Source: Phlebotomus papatasi
Lineage: Eukaryota; Arthropoda; Insecta; Diptera; Psychodidae
Length of the DNA stretch: 64,000 nt
Assembly (NCBI RefSeq): GCF_024763615.1
Contig: NC_077224.1
Location: forward strand, 81,540,712 to 81,604,711
Direction: 5' to 3'
A program made the translations under genes and the position numbers. How positions within the stretch are numbered: the first letter of the stretch is position 1; each line of letters opens with the position of its first letter. Positions 1 through 11,698 of the stretch are shown piece by piece. The notes under the pieces were generated by a model, which was not told the origin of the DNA, ran no database searches, and was given only the letters and a program-made list of their open reading frames with translations.

Positions 1-1265
1 AGCCAAAATCCTGAAAAGGGGCGAAATTATATTGCGAATAATGCGTAGAATAATTTCCAATTACACAGACAATTTCCGTTTAATCCAAAAAGCACGTGTG
101 CAATAATAGGAGATTTTCGTTTTTCGAGATTTTGGCGTCCACGATTCTGGTTCGTTCGAGATTTTGGCGCTCGGAATTTTGGTATTCCGGAATTTTGGCT
201 TTTCAGGATTTTGGCTATTCAGAATTTTGGCTTTTGGAATTTTGTCATCTGAGATTTTGGTCCATTCAGAGTTTTGTCTTTTCCAGATTTTGGCTTTAAG
301 GATTTTGGCGTTCACGATTTTGGTGTTCGCGATTTTGGTCCATTCGGGATTTTGGCTTTCCAGATAATGGCTTTTTAGATTTTAGTCTATTCGAGATTTT
401 AGTTTTCGCGATTTTGACATTCAGGATCTTGGCTTTTCAAGATTTTTGCATTCAGGATTTTAGTACATTCAGGATTTTGTCTTTTCCGAATTTTTATTTC
501 AGGATTTTGCCGTTCAAGATTTTGGCGTTGAGGATATCGGTGTTCGATATTTTGGCTTTTCAAAATATTATGGCGTACTGGATTTTATCTTTTGGGAATT
601 TTGGCTTTCAGGATTTCAGCTTTCAAGATTTTGGTGTACACAATTTTAGTCCATTTGGGATCTTGGTTTTCGGGATTTTAGCGTTCGATATTTTTTGGTC
701 CTTTCGGGATTTTGGTGTTCGGAATTTTGGTTTTTTTTGCATGTTGGCTTTTGTAATTTTGTCGTTCGAGATTTTGGTCCATTCAGGATTTTGTATTTTC
801 CGGGTTTTTGGCTTTCAGGATTTTGGTGTTCGAGATTTTGACTTTTCAAGATATATGGCGTACTAGATTTCGTCTTTTCGGAATTTTGGCTTTCAGGATT
901 TTGGATTTCAGGTTTCCAGCATTCTGGATTTTGGTGTTCACAATTTTAGTCCATTCAGGATCTTGGTTTTAGGGATTTTGGCGTTCAATATTTTGGTGCT
1001 TTAGGGATTTTAGCGTTCGGAATCTTGGCTTTAATTGGAATTTAACTTTTGCGACTTTGTCATCCGGGATTTTGGTCCATTCAGATTTTTGTCTTTTCCG
1101 GATATTGAATTTCTGGATTTTGGCTTTCATGATTTTAATGTTTGGGATTTAGACTTTTCGGATAATGCTTTTAGGATTTTCGCTAATTCGAAATTTAAAC
1201 TTTTGCCGTTTTTTGAGATTTTGACATTCGGGATTTTGGTGTTCGCGATTTTGAATTTCCGGGGT
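1..1265. repeat. Degenerate GATTTTGG minisatellite, both orientations
   Basis: From about 111 to 1265 the + strand is an imperfect array of 15-22 bp units of the form (C/G)(A/G)GATTTTGG(C/T)(G/T)TTC. The first 20 bases hold the same unit in reverse orientation (gccaaaatcctgaaaagg), followed by about 90 bp of spacer. The window therefore opens inside an inverted (arm-spacer-arm) array like the one at 51.3-51.6 kb. Because many units are multiples of three long, frames stay open for up to 150 codons of monotonous Phe/Ile/Leu-rich peptide. I do not regard those as genes. Confidence 0.9.
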
Positions 1266-1314
1266 ATTGGCCGGGAGTTCTTTTTACTGGAGTTACATTC
1301 CTGATACTTAAATA

Positions 1315-1352
1315 TTAACAATAACAATAATAATAATAAAAATAATTACTAA
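1315..1352. repeat. (AAT)n microsatellite
   Basis: A short run of AAT/AAC/AAA triplets lies just downstream of the minisatellite. It is a simple repeat with no other feature. Confidence 0.8.
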
Positions 1353-1379
1353 TATGATCGTGATTTATCTGTGACGGAA

Positions 1380-1406
1380 TTAGCATATTATTTCATAATA
1401 TGCTAA
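1380..1406. repeat. Perfect 12-bp hairpin
   Basis: ttagcatattat and its exact reverse complement are separated by a three-base loop (ttc). In AT-rich insect DNA this is probably a tiny foldback remnant. No gene is next to it, so no terminator role is suggested. Confidence 0.6.
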
Positions 1407-3365
1407 GTATTTCTTTTTTAGAAAAGTCATATAATTATTCGAGTTTAAATTTTTCTCAAACTAAAATATTTTTGAATAAAAACTATCATAAAGTTTTTCG
1501 AAAGTCAAGAGTTAAAAATCATATACGAAACGTCACGTCAAATAGTAACTATTCTATGTTAAGTACGATTACTTGAAGGAAGAGCTATCCTCTTGTTCAT
1601 ATCTTTTCACCATAACCTCACTTTGTCTCGGAACATTCTGTTACAAATCGACGAAGAGTTTAAAATAGTTATCATAACCTTAAATATATGATTTTCTAAT
1701 TAAATGTAATAAAATTTTAAATATTAAATTAGAAACATCAATTACTAACGACTTAACCTCAATTTTACTTTTTTTTTTATATGATTCGATGTGATTGGGA
1801 AATAAGAAGCTATTTTTTGATGAACTTCAGGCATTCCTATATTTTTTCTTATGATCTGTCAAATTATTTTGAATCAGGTTATGTATTAACCTTAAAATTT
1901 TAAACACTTTAGATTTGAGGTTAATTTGATTTCGTCATAGAATGGCTAATGCTATGCTAATGTCTTTTTTTCACTTTTCTGACAATTCATCAGCCCCTCT
2001 CTGTATCCTGCAGCTTGACTTTTCACCACATCACACTAAATTGATCTATTTATCTGCTCATCTCAATTTAATTTGCCTTTTATCCCAGAGTCACTCTGCA
2101 AAGAGGGTGGAAAGTGACTGTGGAAAATCTCATGGGGTGGATTTTTGGTATTTTCTGAGAGGGTGATTTTCTACCCACCCCTCCCAATTACATCGCATTT
2201 TAATCCTCATCATGATGTCTAATGGATGTTAATTTCACCAGTAACTTCCCTCCGGTAATTCCCCATATGTTTTTGCTCTTCTCGATAATTGTGAATTAAT
2301 TGATGAACTTTTCCCTGCAACTTCTGAAATTGCGTGATGAATTGGTAATCTCTCATTTTCTGGACAAATTATTCATTTCCTCAGATGACTTTTTGCATAG
2401 CATTGGCACTTTTCTGAATAATTCCCTGACTCGAACAAAAATTTGAGCCGTTTGCATTTTGTATTTCTCAGGCCAGAATTGAGTGATTATCTGAAAGTGG
2501 AGCTTATTGAGAGATTAACTCGCTGTTTATCGCGATAAATATTGCAAAATTGTATGTATTTTGTGCATCTTATCTTGAATTTTTTTTTTGAAAAAAATAT
2601 TGCAAATTTATTTTCTTGTCCGAAGTTCATAATGCACCAAAGTAAAATATTTACAAAGCTGTAAATTTTAAAGGAGGTTTTAAACCTGAAAAATATATTA
2701 AATGCATTTGTATCTTTTGTTTACTCGTATTTTATATTTCATTTTAGGCCACGCCCCCTTTTGAGCGATATAAAGCTAAAGAAGCGATTTTTTTCAATTT
2801 TTAACAAATAATAGAGAAAATAGCCAAAGTTAAAAATAAACTAGATAGTTTTTCTTTTATTTAACTTTCTATTTTGTCACTAAAAAAAATAATTTAGAAA
2901 GATTTTATAATGCCATAAAATGTTAATAATAATAAAATATGAAAATAAAATAAAAAATATAAATATAAGAAAGATAAGTCACTTGCGGATATTTTATCGT
3001 TTAATTACTGATTTTAAAGCCTTCCTAAAAAATCCAAATTTAATCAAATCGGTTGGAAAACAGTAATAAATCTATTAAAAGTAAAAATTACTAGAATGAC
3101 TAGAATCTTCAAAGTAATTTTGTTTTGGTAGGTTTATCTGAAAGCCCTTCATTTAGTCCCAGCAGCTTGAAATCTCTGAAATTAGCCTGATAAACTTGTG
3201 TCCCGGTAGTGCAACTACCAGATTTTCAATATGTCTTTTTAAACCCATAATCTTAATTATTTTCTTATTCCAGGACATAACTCGAATTTCTGCAGAGGGA
3301 TTTGAAGAGCTCAACTTGAGAAATAAATAAAATACAAGAAAATAAAAAATATAACTTTTATGTAT
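1407..3365. other. AT-rich DNA, no gene seen
   Basis: This stretch is mostly A/T-rich, with short frames only. 1940-2200 is slightly richer in GC but encodes nothing recognisable. A GC-rich motif, ggccacgccccc, stands alone near 2748, and related copies (ggtcacgccctc, ggccacaccctc) occur at 35.4 and 35.6 kb, so it belongs to a dispersed repeat. 3000-3110 resembles the s repeat described below. Confidence 0.6.
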
Positions 3366-3660
3366 TAGGGCAAGTACCTAAATTAGTCGAAAGTCCTTAA
3401 TTAAGTACTTTTAGTGAAAATACTTTGCGTCTCCTTAATACAAACTAATTAGTTAAGGAATTTTGCAAAGACCTTAATTAAGTGCTTAGTATTAAGACCG
3501 AATCGTGTCACATTAGTTTCGCTATTTGGCACAAAATGCTAACTTTTGTCTTATTTTAATTATTTTCTAAGTAGTTGGATGATCTACAACTCCTTAAAAT
3601 TAAGTTATTGAGTTAAGAATTTATTAGGTACTTAAGAGGTACTTAATGTCTTAACCGGGT
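3366..3660. repeat. Dispersed repeat t, copy 1
   Basis: The segment shares a series of blocks (cttaattaagtac-, tcgctatttgg/caaatagcga- and gagttaagaattta-like) with 47985-48205, where they appear in reverse orientation and order. It contains internal inverted cttaattaag-type motifs. It is probably a non-autonomous DNA element, but exact ends and target duplications were not resolved. Confidence 0.55.
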
Positions 3661-3680
3661 AATTACCGTTTAACCTCTAA

Positions 3681-4350
3681 ATTGGCAAAAAACAATAGTC
3701 AAGAAGAATAAATCATTTACAGGTACTTTACCGATTTGTTACCGATAGTGACGGATGCAGCCGGGTTGAAAATTTCAAGGCCTTTCCAAAAGCGTCAAAT
3801 TTAAACAAATCAGTTGAAAAATAGACCCCTAAATTGGTTAAAATTCAACCTTCAAGAATTCTAGATGGCGATTTTTTTATGTGATAGGTATGTTTGGACG
3901 AAATGTTCGCCTGAATCACATCCAAAACATATCCAAAAATAAAAGAAATTGTAGGATTCATTTCTGAGAAAACTCAAAAAATACGGTTTTGGGGGTGACG
4001 GAGGGGGTTGGGGGAAAATAAAATCATAATAATGTTCTTTGGGTCGACTTATGAGATATCTCTTACCGTAAGTTTACAAACAGAAAAAAAATTAATAAAG
4101 ATTGGTCATTTACAGTTACTTTACCGATTCATTATCGATTTTGACCGATGCAATCGGATTTGACCAATTTTGAACCAAGTTTGACAAAATGGGTTGAAAA
4201 ATAGGCTCTCTAGAGTGGTTAAACTTTGACCTTCAAGAATACAAGACGTTGCTTTTATATATCATAAATATGGTTTGGGCGAAATATTCACCTGGACCAC
4301 TTCTAAAATATATCCACAATACAAGAAATCGTCAAAACCATTTTCGAAGT
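3681..4350 (+). repeat. Dispersed repeat s, two tandem copies
   Basis: Two diverged copies (about 3681-4080 and 4085-4350) share catttacag(g/t)tactttaccgat, a gaccgatgca(g/a) block, a (a/g)ggttgaaaaatag(a/g)c block, and ccttcaagaat(t/a)c. Copy 1 carries a G-rich block (gggggtgacggaggggg) and a gagatatctcttaccgt block. The complement of these last two recurs at 55.98-56.1 kb. No terminal inverted repeat or coding region was found, so the class of this repeat is unknown. Confidence 0.6.
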
Positions 4351-4353
4351 ATT

Positions 4354-4532
4354 GCCTTAGACATACTTACGACTTAATCCGAGAGATGGCTTAACGTCAT
4401 TATAAACAAAATAATGATTAAACTAAATTCTTATCAGTTATCCGCTAACAAATTCGATTCACGGCTTAAGTCGAGAGACGGATTAGTCAGAAACTGATGG
4501 AAATGTAATCTGATCATTATTTTGATTACCAT
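4354..4532. mobile_element. MITE-j, rearranged copy
   Basis: The left end gccttagacatacttac and the pair gagagatggctt / tcgagagacggatta match the terminal repeats of the j family (clean copies at 28.2 and 40.1 kb). The interior seems duplicated or recombined, because a second j fragment (cggcttaagtcgagagacgg onward) follows the first. The copy is non-coding. Confidence 0.65.
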
Positions 4533-4737
4533 AATACCGGCTACAGACTAGAGGTTTAGCCCAGTTCCCGAGGGACTCAAAAAATTAAATAACAAAAATT
4601 TTATTGATTTTTGAAAATTTAATGAATCATTTGCCCTTATAACCCAATAAGAAACAATAATTTTCTAAAAAATTGTGCCTGATAAGGAGTTAGAGTGTTA
4701 AACCGAATGGCTAAGTCTTAGGTCTGAAGCCCGTATA
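4533..4737 (-). mobile_element. MITE-m, copy in reverse orientation
   Basis: The ends aataccggctacagac and ggtctgaagcccgtat are the inverted termini of family m, which has fuller copies at 7.2, 10.3 and 16.6 kb. The interior atttgcccttataacccaat and gattttt(g)aaaatt blocks also match those copies in reverse. The element is about 205 bp and non-coding. Confidence 0.8.
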
Positions 4738-4915
4738 AGTACAGGCTACTTTGACACCCCCTTGTTCGTAAGTTTTTTGTTCATTCCTAGAACTTAAGGA
4801 TGATCTCTACCGATCAGACATGGTAGATCAGTTCAGTAAAGACCATCCTTAAGTTTTAGAAATAAAGAAAAACTTACGAACAGGGGGGGGGTATCAAAGT
4901 CACCCGCACTTACGG
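4734..4915. mobile_element. MITE-i foldback, copy 1
   Basis: A palindromic element of about 180 bp. The left arm has ggctactttgacaccccc, the right arm has gggggtatcaaagtcaccc, and the two arms pair through aacttaaggatgatctctac / gaccatccttaagttt around a central tcagacatggtagatc. A second copy lies at 57827-57995. It abuts MITE-m on the left and MITE-h on the right. Confidence 0.85.
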
Positions 4916-5598
4916 TAGGGGAGACTGGGGCAAAAAGTCACAAAACGGATATTTTATTTTTTTACAAAGTACTCGAAGGCCCCATAAATTTCTAATTAAC
5001 GCAGTTTTCTAGGAAATTTACCGCTCTATTACTTTCTGAAAGTAATTTTCCTCTATTTTGTAAGGAAATACGTTTATCTAGCCGTTTTCTCACACAAAAC
5101 ACTGCAAATCGTTTGACCAGTGCAAACAACAAGCTGCGACACATGGCATTGACGTTTTTTAGCCGTGATATATCATAAATTGTTTCGGTTTTTCTTACTT
5201 TTTGCTCCATACCTTTTGTTACTTTTTACCCCAAGTGGTCGTTTTTAATAAAAAGATTTCTTGAGAGAAGAATCTTTGTAAAATTCTAAAATAGATAGCG
5301 GCTTCGTATTCAAAGAGTCCAAGTCATTTAGGAAATAATCATCAGTGCATAAATTTTGAATAATAAGTAGGAAATAATTGATATATTCTATAAGGAAAAT
5401 ATTTTAAAAACAGTGCTAAAAATTTTGATATTTTTATTTTCTAAATTCCTTGTTCGAATTCGAAGAAACATACAACATCGAGGAAGGTTTATGGAAGCTA
5501 TTTGTGGTAAGAGTTTTAGGCCATTATCTTATTTATCTTGGAAGATATTGAATTTTGAAATTTTCGATTTGTGACTTTTTGCCCCTGTTTGCCCTATA
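4916..5598. mobile_element. MITE-h, copy 1
   Basis: The inverted ends are taggggagactggggcaaaa and tttgcccctgtttgcccta, extending through aagtcacaaa / tttgtgacttttt. The interior blocks gtaaggaaatacgttta and actttttaccccaagtgg reappear in reverse orientation in the copy at 43833-44734. The roughly 680-bp body has no transposase frame. Confidence 0.85.
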
Positions 5599-7223
5599 AT
5601 TTATTTATGTTAAGCTGTCTTTCGGTTCAAGTCGCAAGTCTGTCTAAGGTATAAGCCCTGTTTTATAAGTGCTGCTATTCAAAGGTTCCCCTTTAATTGC
5701 TCTATCTTTGTGCTTTACCAAACTTGGAAGTTCCGGTAGTCTTTCTGCTAAGTCAGTGATTAGTTTTTGGATTGTAGAATTTTGTATGATAGTTCAGTCA
5801 TATTTGTTTCTATTTTTGAAATCTAGGGCAAATGATGAACTAATACATCATTTTTTTTCTAGCTTCTTGATAAGAATGAGGTGTAGTCATTTCTTATGGA
5901 CGTTACCCATATAAAATCGTCTTCTAAAACATGTAAATAATGTTTTTAAATCAAAATAACATCATTAATTTCAGATACAACATGTTTATCACCAAGAAAT
6001 TTTCCAGATGGAATTAAACTCAAGCAGAGGGACCTTTAAGCCTGCCTCGGAAGAACTGTGATCTGAGGACGACCCTTGAGATGCTCTTCGGGTGAATGTT
6101 GTCCACATGAGAGTCCGACTAGAGGGTAAGCTAATGGCCCCTTGGATTGGGTCATTCCATGTCCAATTATATTTATATGTGTGTAAAATACCATGTATAT
6201 CAGGGTGATAGGTAAATAAGGTCTTGGAAGGGAACCGATAAAAAAAACCATCTCCCTTCTCACGATGCAGAGCTCTGGCGCGAAGAAGGAGACAAAAGAG
6301 GTTTTCTGCAAACATAAGGGTCCACAGGTATACCTTCGTTCAACCCGGGGTCTGCATATTAATTAGGGGCCAGAGTATGAAGGGGTTGCAATGGTACATG
6401 AGTAGGAAACTGACCCATGGTCAAATGTAGTTTTTGAGAAATTTATTCACTGACCCATCCACAGGTAGCCCGACCAGAGTAATTTATTATTCTCAATGGG
6501 GATTTGTGCTCAATCTCTGAGCCATGGGCAGAGGGATAAGAGGTCATGCTGTGGGTCAAAGGGTTGGGTCTCCATTGAAAGAGTATGGCAAATTTAAATT
6601 GGGGTGAAATAGAATATCCGGATGTTTGAGAGAGAGAAGTTTGAGATTGACCATCTCTGAAGCATTGGTCATCGCGCAATTCCAGGTAGTTTAGCAGCTA
6701 ATGAAAAGGGTTTTCCATCATCGGAATTAACAATTAAAGTTCCGAAATGAGATGGAGGGCCTGAAGAACCCAGAAATCTCTGACCATAGTCGAAATTCTA
6801 CCTGTACTGTGGGAATGTAATTGTGATTACAAAATGCAACAAATTTTAATGGCTAGAGTACCCATTTTATTTAAAGTTTATGTGAATAGTGACGATGAAA
6901 ACATTATGACGGTTGTTTTTTAATACATTTTTTTTCTCTGAGTAGAGCTGTGGATTTTCTAGATAGCTTCGCAGTAAGATAATACAATTTGTGACGTTCG
7001 CCGCCGTCTTAGCGTTGATAGTCGACCCTCAGAACGAAAATATGGGAAAGCTTCTTCATACATTTTTCAAAAAGAATATTGTTTTTCTGAATAATAGTAA
7101 AAAAATAATAAATAAAAATTATATAATTATAACATTTGCGATGTAAAAGCAATTTTTTCAAAGATTAACACAGACGGGAAAACGCATTTCTGCAGTTCGG
7201 CTCCGGAGACTGATCAAGAACGC
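5599..7223. other. Unique island, no gene recognised
   Basis: 5.99-6.80 kb is more GC-rich and repeat-free, with open frames on both strands of up to about 110 codons, none of which resembles a known family. 7005-7024 contains gccgtcttagcgttgata, the complement of a short motif also present at 15.49 and 30.17 kb, so part of 6.9-7.2 kb is probably repeat-derived. Confidence 0.5.
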
Positions 7224-7432
7224 TAATACGGGCTTCAGACCTAAGGATTAGCTATCTGGCTTAACTTCTCTAATTCTTCATCAAGCATGATTTTCTAGAA
7301 AATTGTTTTTTAGAATTGAATATTAAGGACAAATGATTTATTAGATTTTGAAAAATCAATAAAATTGCTTGTTATTAAGATTTTTGAGACCTTCGGGAAC
7401 TTGACTAAACCTCCAGTCTGAAGCCAGCATAA
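7224..7432 (+). mobile_element. MITE-m, copy 2
   Basis: It begins with taatacgggcttcagaccta and ends with ccagtctgaagccagcataa, which are inverted termini. Family landmarks between them include gacaaatgat(t/c)(t/c)a, gattttgaaaaatcaataaa and gagaccttcgggaac. About 209 bp, non-autonomous. Confidence 0.85.
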
Positions 7433-7573
7433 GACGGCGGAAGACGCATGGAAAAATTATAATTTTTATTATTATCTTGCTTTTTTCTGGGTTAGTTCTA
7501 GGAGCCTATTTTACTAAATGTTTTATCCGTCTTCTTTTAAAATTGAAAAACTTCTCTTTTATTTAGTTTGACC

Positions 7574-7816
7574 TAGGGTAAAGTGGTACAAGCTCGACAG
7601 TGGTACAAGTTGGACAATGGTACAATTTGGACAGGGCTTTTTGTCTTGATAAATTTAGTACTTCATTTTTATTTGTATATTTTTAATGCTTTAGTTTTAT
7701 TATTTGATTCCTTGTGCTTAAAAACAAATTTTGTACTGTATTTATCAAGAAAAAAGCCATGTCCAACTTGTACCGGCGAATTGTCCAACTTGTAACACTA
7801 ATTCCAAATTATATCA
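7574..7816. mobile_element. MITE-a, copy 1
   Basis: The left end is tagggtaaagtggtacaag. The interior folds back through gggctttttgtcttgataaa / tttatcaagaaaaaagcc. The right end stops at ccaaattatatca without the terminal cactttaccc, so this copy is 3'-truncated or mutated. Other copies are at 25.7, 25.9, 42.1 and 47.6 kb. Confidence 0.85.
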
Positions 7817-8919
7817 AAAATTAATCTTAATCTAGATCTAGACAAAACTCTTCGTTACCTTTTACAACTCTACCTCTAATAAGACATTCAGATGCTCTCC
7901 TTTTGAGTTACTTCCATATTTCATCCCAAGAGTCCTGATAGACAAGGAGAGAGGTTGTACATAACATTCTAGAAGCGTCACAAAGGTGCAATATGAATCT
8001 CATCTACCTGGAATTCAATTGAGACCATATGCAAAGGCGCGAATATTTGCCCTGGCTGTTTTTTTCTTGTCCACAGAAGGAAGAAGTTGGTTGTTTTGAG
8101 AAATTGACCAAGTTTCTATTAAAAGTCGAGCAACGGATTCAGCATGGACGATGGTCAAGAAACGGTCATATTTTTTCCCGGTCACTTTTTTTTACCATTG
8201 CCACAGGGACAATGGGCGTCCTGAGAAGGATTGCAAGTCGTTGGAAAATGACCTGAAAAGCGTCTCTTGGGATATTAAAATGAGATCAGTAACGGACACC
8301 TCTGGAAGACCACTGGCCAGGTGATGAGAAGGAGATTGAGAGCAAAACTCTAACGAACTTGTGTGATATCCCAAACTTGTTCTATCTTTTTTCACACAAA
8401 AATTTTCAAGACAGCGATCCTTGTAACGGTCATCGACCAAGAAGTGAATTAATCCACCCAAAAAAAAAAGTGAAGAAGAGGTAGAGGTAAAAAGAAAAGG
8501 TTATCGAGGTCGTTGCCAGATGCTCAAAAATTGGATGAGGGGGAGAAAGAGTAGCTCAGCGTCTACGACTTCTCTATCTCATTCGCCTTATTCCATCAAT
8601 TTCATTCCCTGCCTCGCATATTGACCTTATGGCGTCTCTTCAGAACGCAGATAAGACAATTTTCCCGCCAAATTTTCTCGCCTTCCTATGCAATTCTCAA
8701 TGCTGACGACGGAGCCAAGAAAGGAGGAGAGAATTTAATCATTCTTTTTTTTATTTGCTTGGCGTGCGGGGTGATTGATTCAATGTGCTTCAGTGCACTC
8801 GGAGTACCGGACAAGCTTCCATTGGAAGTCCCAACAAAGTGGACTACATCAGAGTTGAAAGTTCTTTAGAATACAGAGGATACATGGTCAAATCTTAAAA
8901 TGATATCGTGATCTTACTG
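7817..8919. other. Unique island, no gene recognised
   Basis: A moderately GC-rich stretch with open frames of up to about 90 codons on both strands. None shows a recognisable domain and none is clearly supported by splice sites. It could hold regulatory DNA or small exons. Confidence 0.45.
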
Positions 8920-9200
8920 TTCCGATTCTGGGCATGGGGTAGAAGCATTAATCCCTTTGCAACCACTCTCAAATAACTCACGACCGAAGGAACGGAAAGA
9001 TGAGCTCAGAGGGTATCAGGCCCAGGAAAAATACCAGAGTTCATAGACTTTTACTTAATTTCACTACATTTTACTTCAATCCCCAGAGAGCCATATGGAC
9101 CTTAGACAAGATCCGGGGCCGCCGGATGGACCACTTTAGACACTGGGGATAAGGGGGTTCTACGTTATAAGATCATTCACGGACAAACTGGGGTAGATCT
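8920..9200 (+). repeat. Dispersed repeat aa, copy 1
   Basis: It shares caa(a)tgactcacgaccgaagg-type sequence, a caggaaaaa block and a gacaa-(a/t)ccgg-gc block with 39975-40330, where a MITE-j interrupts the repeat. It has relatively high GC and no open frame of note. It may be a fragment of a larger retroelement, but no diagnostic motif was seen. Confidence 0.5.
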
Positions 9201-9419
9201 TGTGGAAAATTGCATATAAAATCGCAACATTAAGATGATAAGAAAAATACTTGTACAACTTATTTCAGACAGTTTCACATTGAATTAATTTTTTTAAACG
9301 ACTTTATTAGCAAAAAAATTCTTCTTTAGTTTTTCCTTGATCTCACTAAAGGATAAATGTTAATTTTACTAATCAAACGATTGCACCCGATTGAAATTAT
9401 TCTACACCTTATCCTTCAT

Positions 9420-9510
9420 ATAATTTTATCACTTTCAAGATTTTGAACATTAGGGATTTTGGCCCTTTCGGGATTTTGACGTTCTGGATTTTGGCTGCCT
9501 CCAGAGTCAT
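9420..9510 (+). repeat. GATTTTGG minisatellite fragment
   Basis: The run catataattttatcactttc, gattttgaacatt(a/c)gggattttgg and ggattttggctgcc(t/a)cc matches the right arm of the inverted array at 51.49-51.63 kb, including its non-repetitive left boundary. This indicates a dispersed unit that carries the minisatellite rather than independent expansions. The text downstream (cagcttaaacagtaaaag, about 9545) resembles the end of the s repeat. Confidence 0.7.
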
Positions 9511-9953
9511 CATAAAATCGATTTTTCTTCAACTTGTGACCGTCCTGCAGCTTAAACAGTAAAAGAACAGCTTTCTGGTCTTCGATGAAATTCGACGAAT
9601 TCTTTTACCGGATCCACTGCCTTCTAACTCCTCCATCACGAAATGTTCGAAATAATGAGGAACCACAATCTGAAAAAGAAAAACTTAAACTAGTTTTATC
9701 TTAAAGAATAAAATTTAACTACTTTAAGGCATTTACAAATTTTATTGAACTGAATTCTAAGACCAAGATCGAGATCAAAAATTTAAGCTGTCAAATATTT
9801 CAAAAATCAAGATTTCATATCCTGGCAAGAAGTATTTATGGAACTCAAATTGTCTTAGCTAAGAACCAAGATTTCAAGATTTTCCACACTTAATAAAACG
9901 TTTCGTTTAATAAATATTTTCATTTCTCTGCTGAATTTGTTGAAATTTCATCA
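9511..9953. other. AT-rich DNA, no gene seen
   Basis: No coding signal is visible. 9.75-9.95 kb has several short aagattt(c/t)-type repeats. A similar aagat(t/c)-rich stretch (tcttgatttcaaga) lies at 10.79-10.98 kb. Confidence 0.5.
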
Positions 9954-10267
9954 TACAGTAGAACCCCGCTATAGGCCATCGCTCTATAGTCCACAATTTT
10001 AAGTTAGGTTATGTTGTTTAGTACGCGACATGCAATATTGTCATAATTATTTTAATATTTTTGGCAAACTTTATTGAGTAGTTGAGATAATTGTGATCCA
10101 TAATGAAGAGAGCGAGGACAAGTACCACAATCGCAAAGAAAGTGGATGCCGTCGAGCGATTTCAATACTAAAAGTCGTTGATAATTTTAAAAAAATGACA
10201 TGGACTATAGTGCGACCCAAGTATAAAATCTGGTACTCAATATGGACTATAGCGGGGCTCTACTGTA
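9954..10267 (+). mobile_element. Pogo/Tigger-like MITE with transposase remnant
   Basis: The ends are TA-cagtagaaccccgctata and tatagcggggctctactg-TA, giving a TA target duplication with about 25-bp inverted repeats. Such ends are typical of pogo/Tigger elements of the Tc1/mariner superfamily. At 10103-10171 an in-frame 22-codon stretch (MKRARTSTTIAKKVDAVERF...) followed by a stop resembles the start of the N-terminal helix-turn-helix of pogo/jerky-type transposases. The element is about 310 bp, so it is an internal deletion derivative that cannot move by itself. Confidence 0.8.
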
Positions 10268-10276
10268 TATAAAGTT

Positions 10277-10496
10277 ATAAAGGTTTCAGACCTAAGGCTT
10301 AGCCATATGGCTTAAGTGATACCTATAACTTTTTGTCAGTCAAGATATTTTTGAAAATTTAACTTAGGATGGATTATTAAGGACAAATGATCTAATAGAT
10401 TCTGAAAAACCAATAAAGTTGATTACCATTTATGATTTTGAGACCTTCGGGAACTGGACTAACCTTGTAGTCTGAAGACCGCTTTAGAAAATGAAT
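10277..10496 (+). mobile_element. MITE-m, copy 3
   Basis: It runs from ggtttcagacctaaggctta to agtctgaagaccgcttta, with the family's interior (tggattattaaggacaaatg, gagaccttcgggaactgg). It follows the pogo-like element directly. Confidence 0.85.
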
Positions 10497-11698
10497 TATA
10501 GGCCGTATTAAAAAATAAATGGCATGCCATAAACGGGACTACGGGAAGTGCAAATCAAATTTGAGACCTGTGATAAATCTTGAAATGCTTATGCAAGATG
10601 TGATTGTTTTGCAGGTATTCTCAGGTATTCCCAGAGTGTTATACTTCTATACGAACATCTAGAAATATGTACCATTTCTATTTCGAATAAATTACAAAAA
10701 TGCAGTATTTTTCATAACAATTCTCTTTTTGTATCATCTCTTGTAGAAATATTTCTCATCGCTCTTGAAATTGTTAGTATCTTGAGAATTCCAAGAAAAC
10801 AAGGAATTTGACTTTTTGAAATCTTGAAATATTGGTTTCAGAATTACGAATCTTGATATCCACACGTTTTGTATCTTGGATTTCAAGATTCCAAGACATT
10901 CGACAGATTTGACTTCTTTATCTTGATTTCAAAATACCAAAATCTTGAAATTTTCTTGATCTAAATCTTGATCTTGGTCATAATTTCCGTTTTATTGCAT
11001 TTTCTGTTTTTAATCTTTCAGATTTTGAGTTTTGGATTTTTGGTTTTAGATTTTGAATTTCGAGATTTTGGTTTTTCGATTTTTCAGAGTGATCTTTGAA
11101 TTCTAGTATGTACCAACTAAGTCAGAGATTCTCGATTTTCGCATAACTCCTTCTAAAAGTACTGTTCAATCTTCCTAATCAAAACTATTCACGGGCCGTC
11201 CCTTCTATATATTCTGAAATTGTCTCGAATGAAATGTTACGTAGAAAATTCAATCTCATTTTCACTCGTTGTCGTTAATGTTTGAAAATCGAAAATGCGT
11301 TTTCGGAAAAAGTTCTGAAAATGTTAAAAATACTTAACATTTGGTTGATTTTTTATTTACATTGATGCATAACATTTTCTTAGAACTAAGTGGACTAAAT
11401 ATTTCAAAATCCAAGAAGTCAAATCGTTTATTCTTTCGATCATGAAACCTGTTTTAGAATTTTTTCCATGTAGCTCTCTCAAAGTTCATTTAAGTCATTA
11501 AGCAAACTACTTTGATATTTTTTCTAATTTACAAGAAAGATTGTCAAGCGATCTTTTTCTATATAAAATGTAAGAGATCTTTTGACAAAATTTTAACAAG
11601 ATCAATTTGTCCGCTTAACAAAATTTTTCTTTTAGAGTACTTAAATTTGTTATCTTTGTCTTATCTAAATTCTGATTAATATTTTTCGAAAAATGAAC
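10497..11698. other. AT-rich DNA with short repeats, no gene seen
   Basis: The region contains short direct repeats (tcttgaaat, tcttgatttc, ccaagat) around 10.79-10.98 kb and a brief gattttg-rich run at 11.02-11.09 kb that resembles the minisatellite at the left edge. Nothing coding was recognised. Confidence 0.5.

Noticed and set aside
414..866. A 150-codon open frame on the + strand
   Set aside because: It runs through the GATTTTGG minisatellite, and the peptide is a monotonous Phe/Ile/Leu/Asp pattern produced by repeat units that are near multiples of three.
1380..1406. Transcription terminator hairpin
   Set aside because: No gene lies upstream, and such terminators are not expected in an insect genome.
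8621..8869. An 82-codon + strand frame with a hydrophobic segment
   Set aside because: The single hydrophobic stretch is short, there is no family resemblance, and there is no supporting splice or start context.
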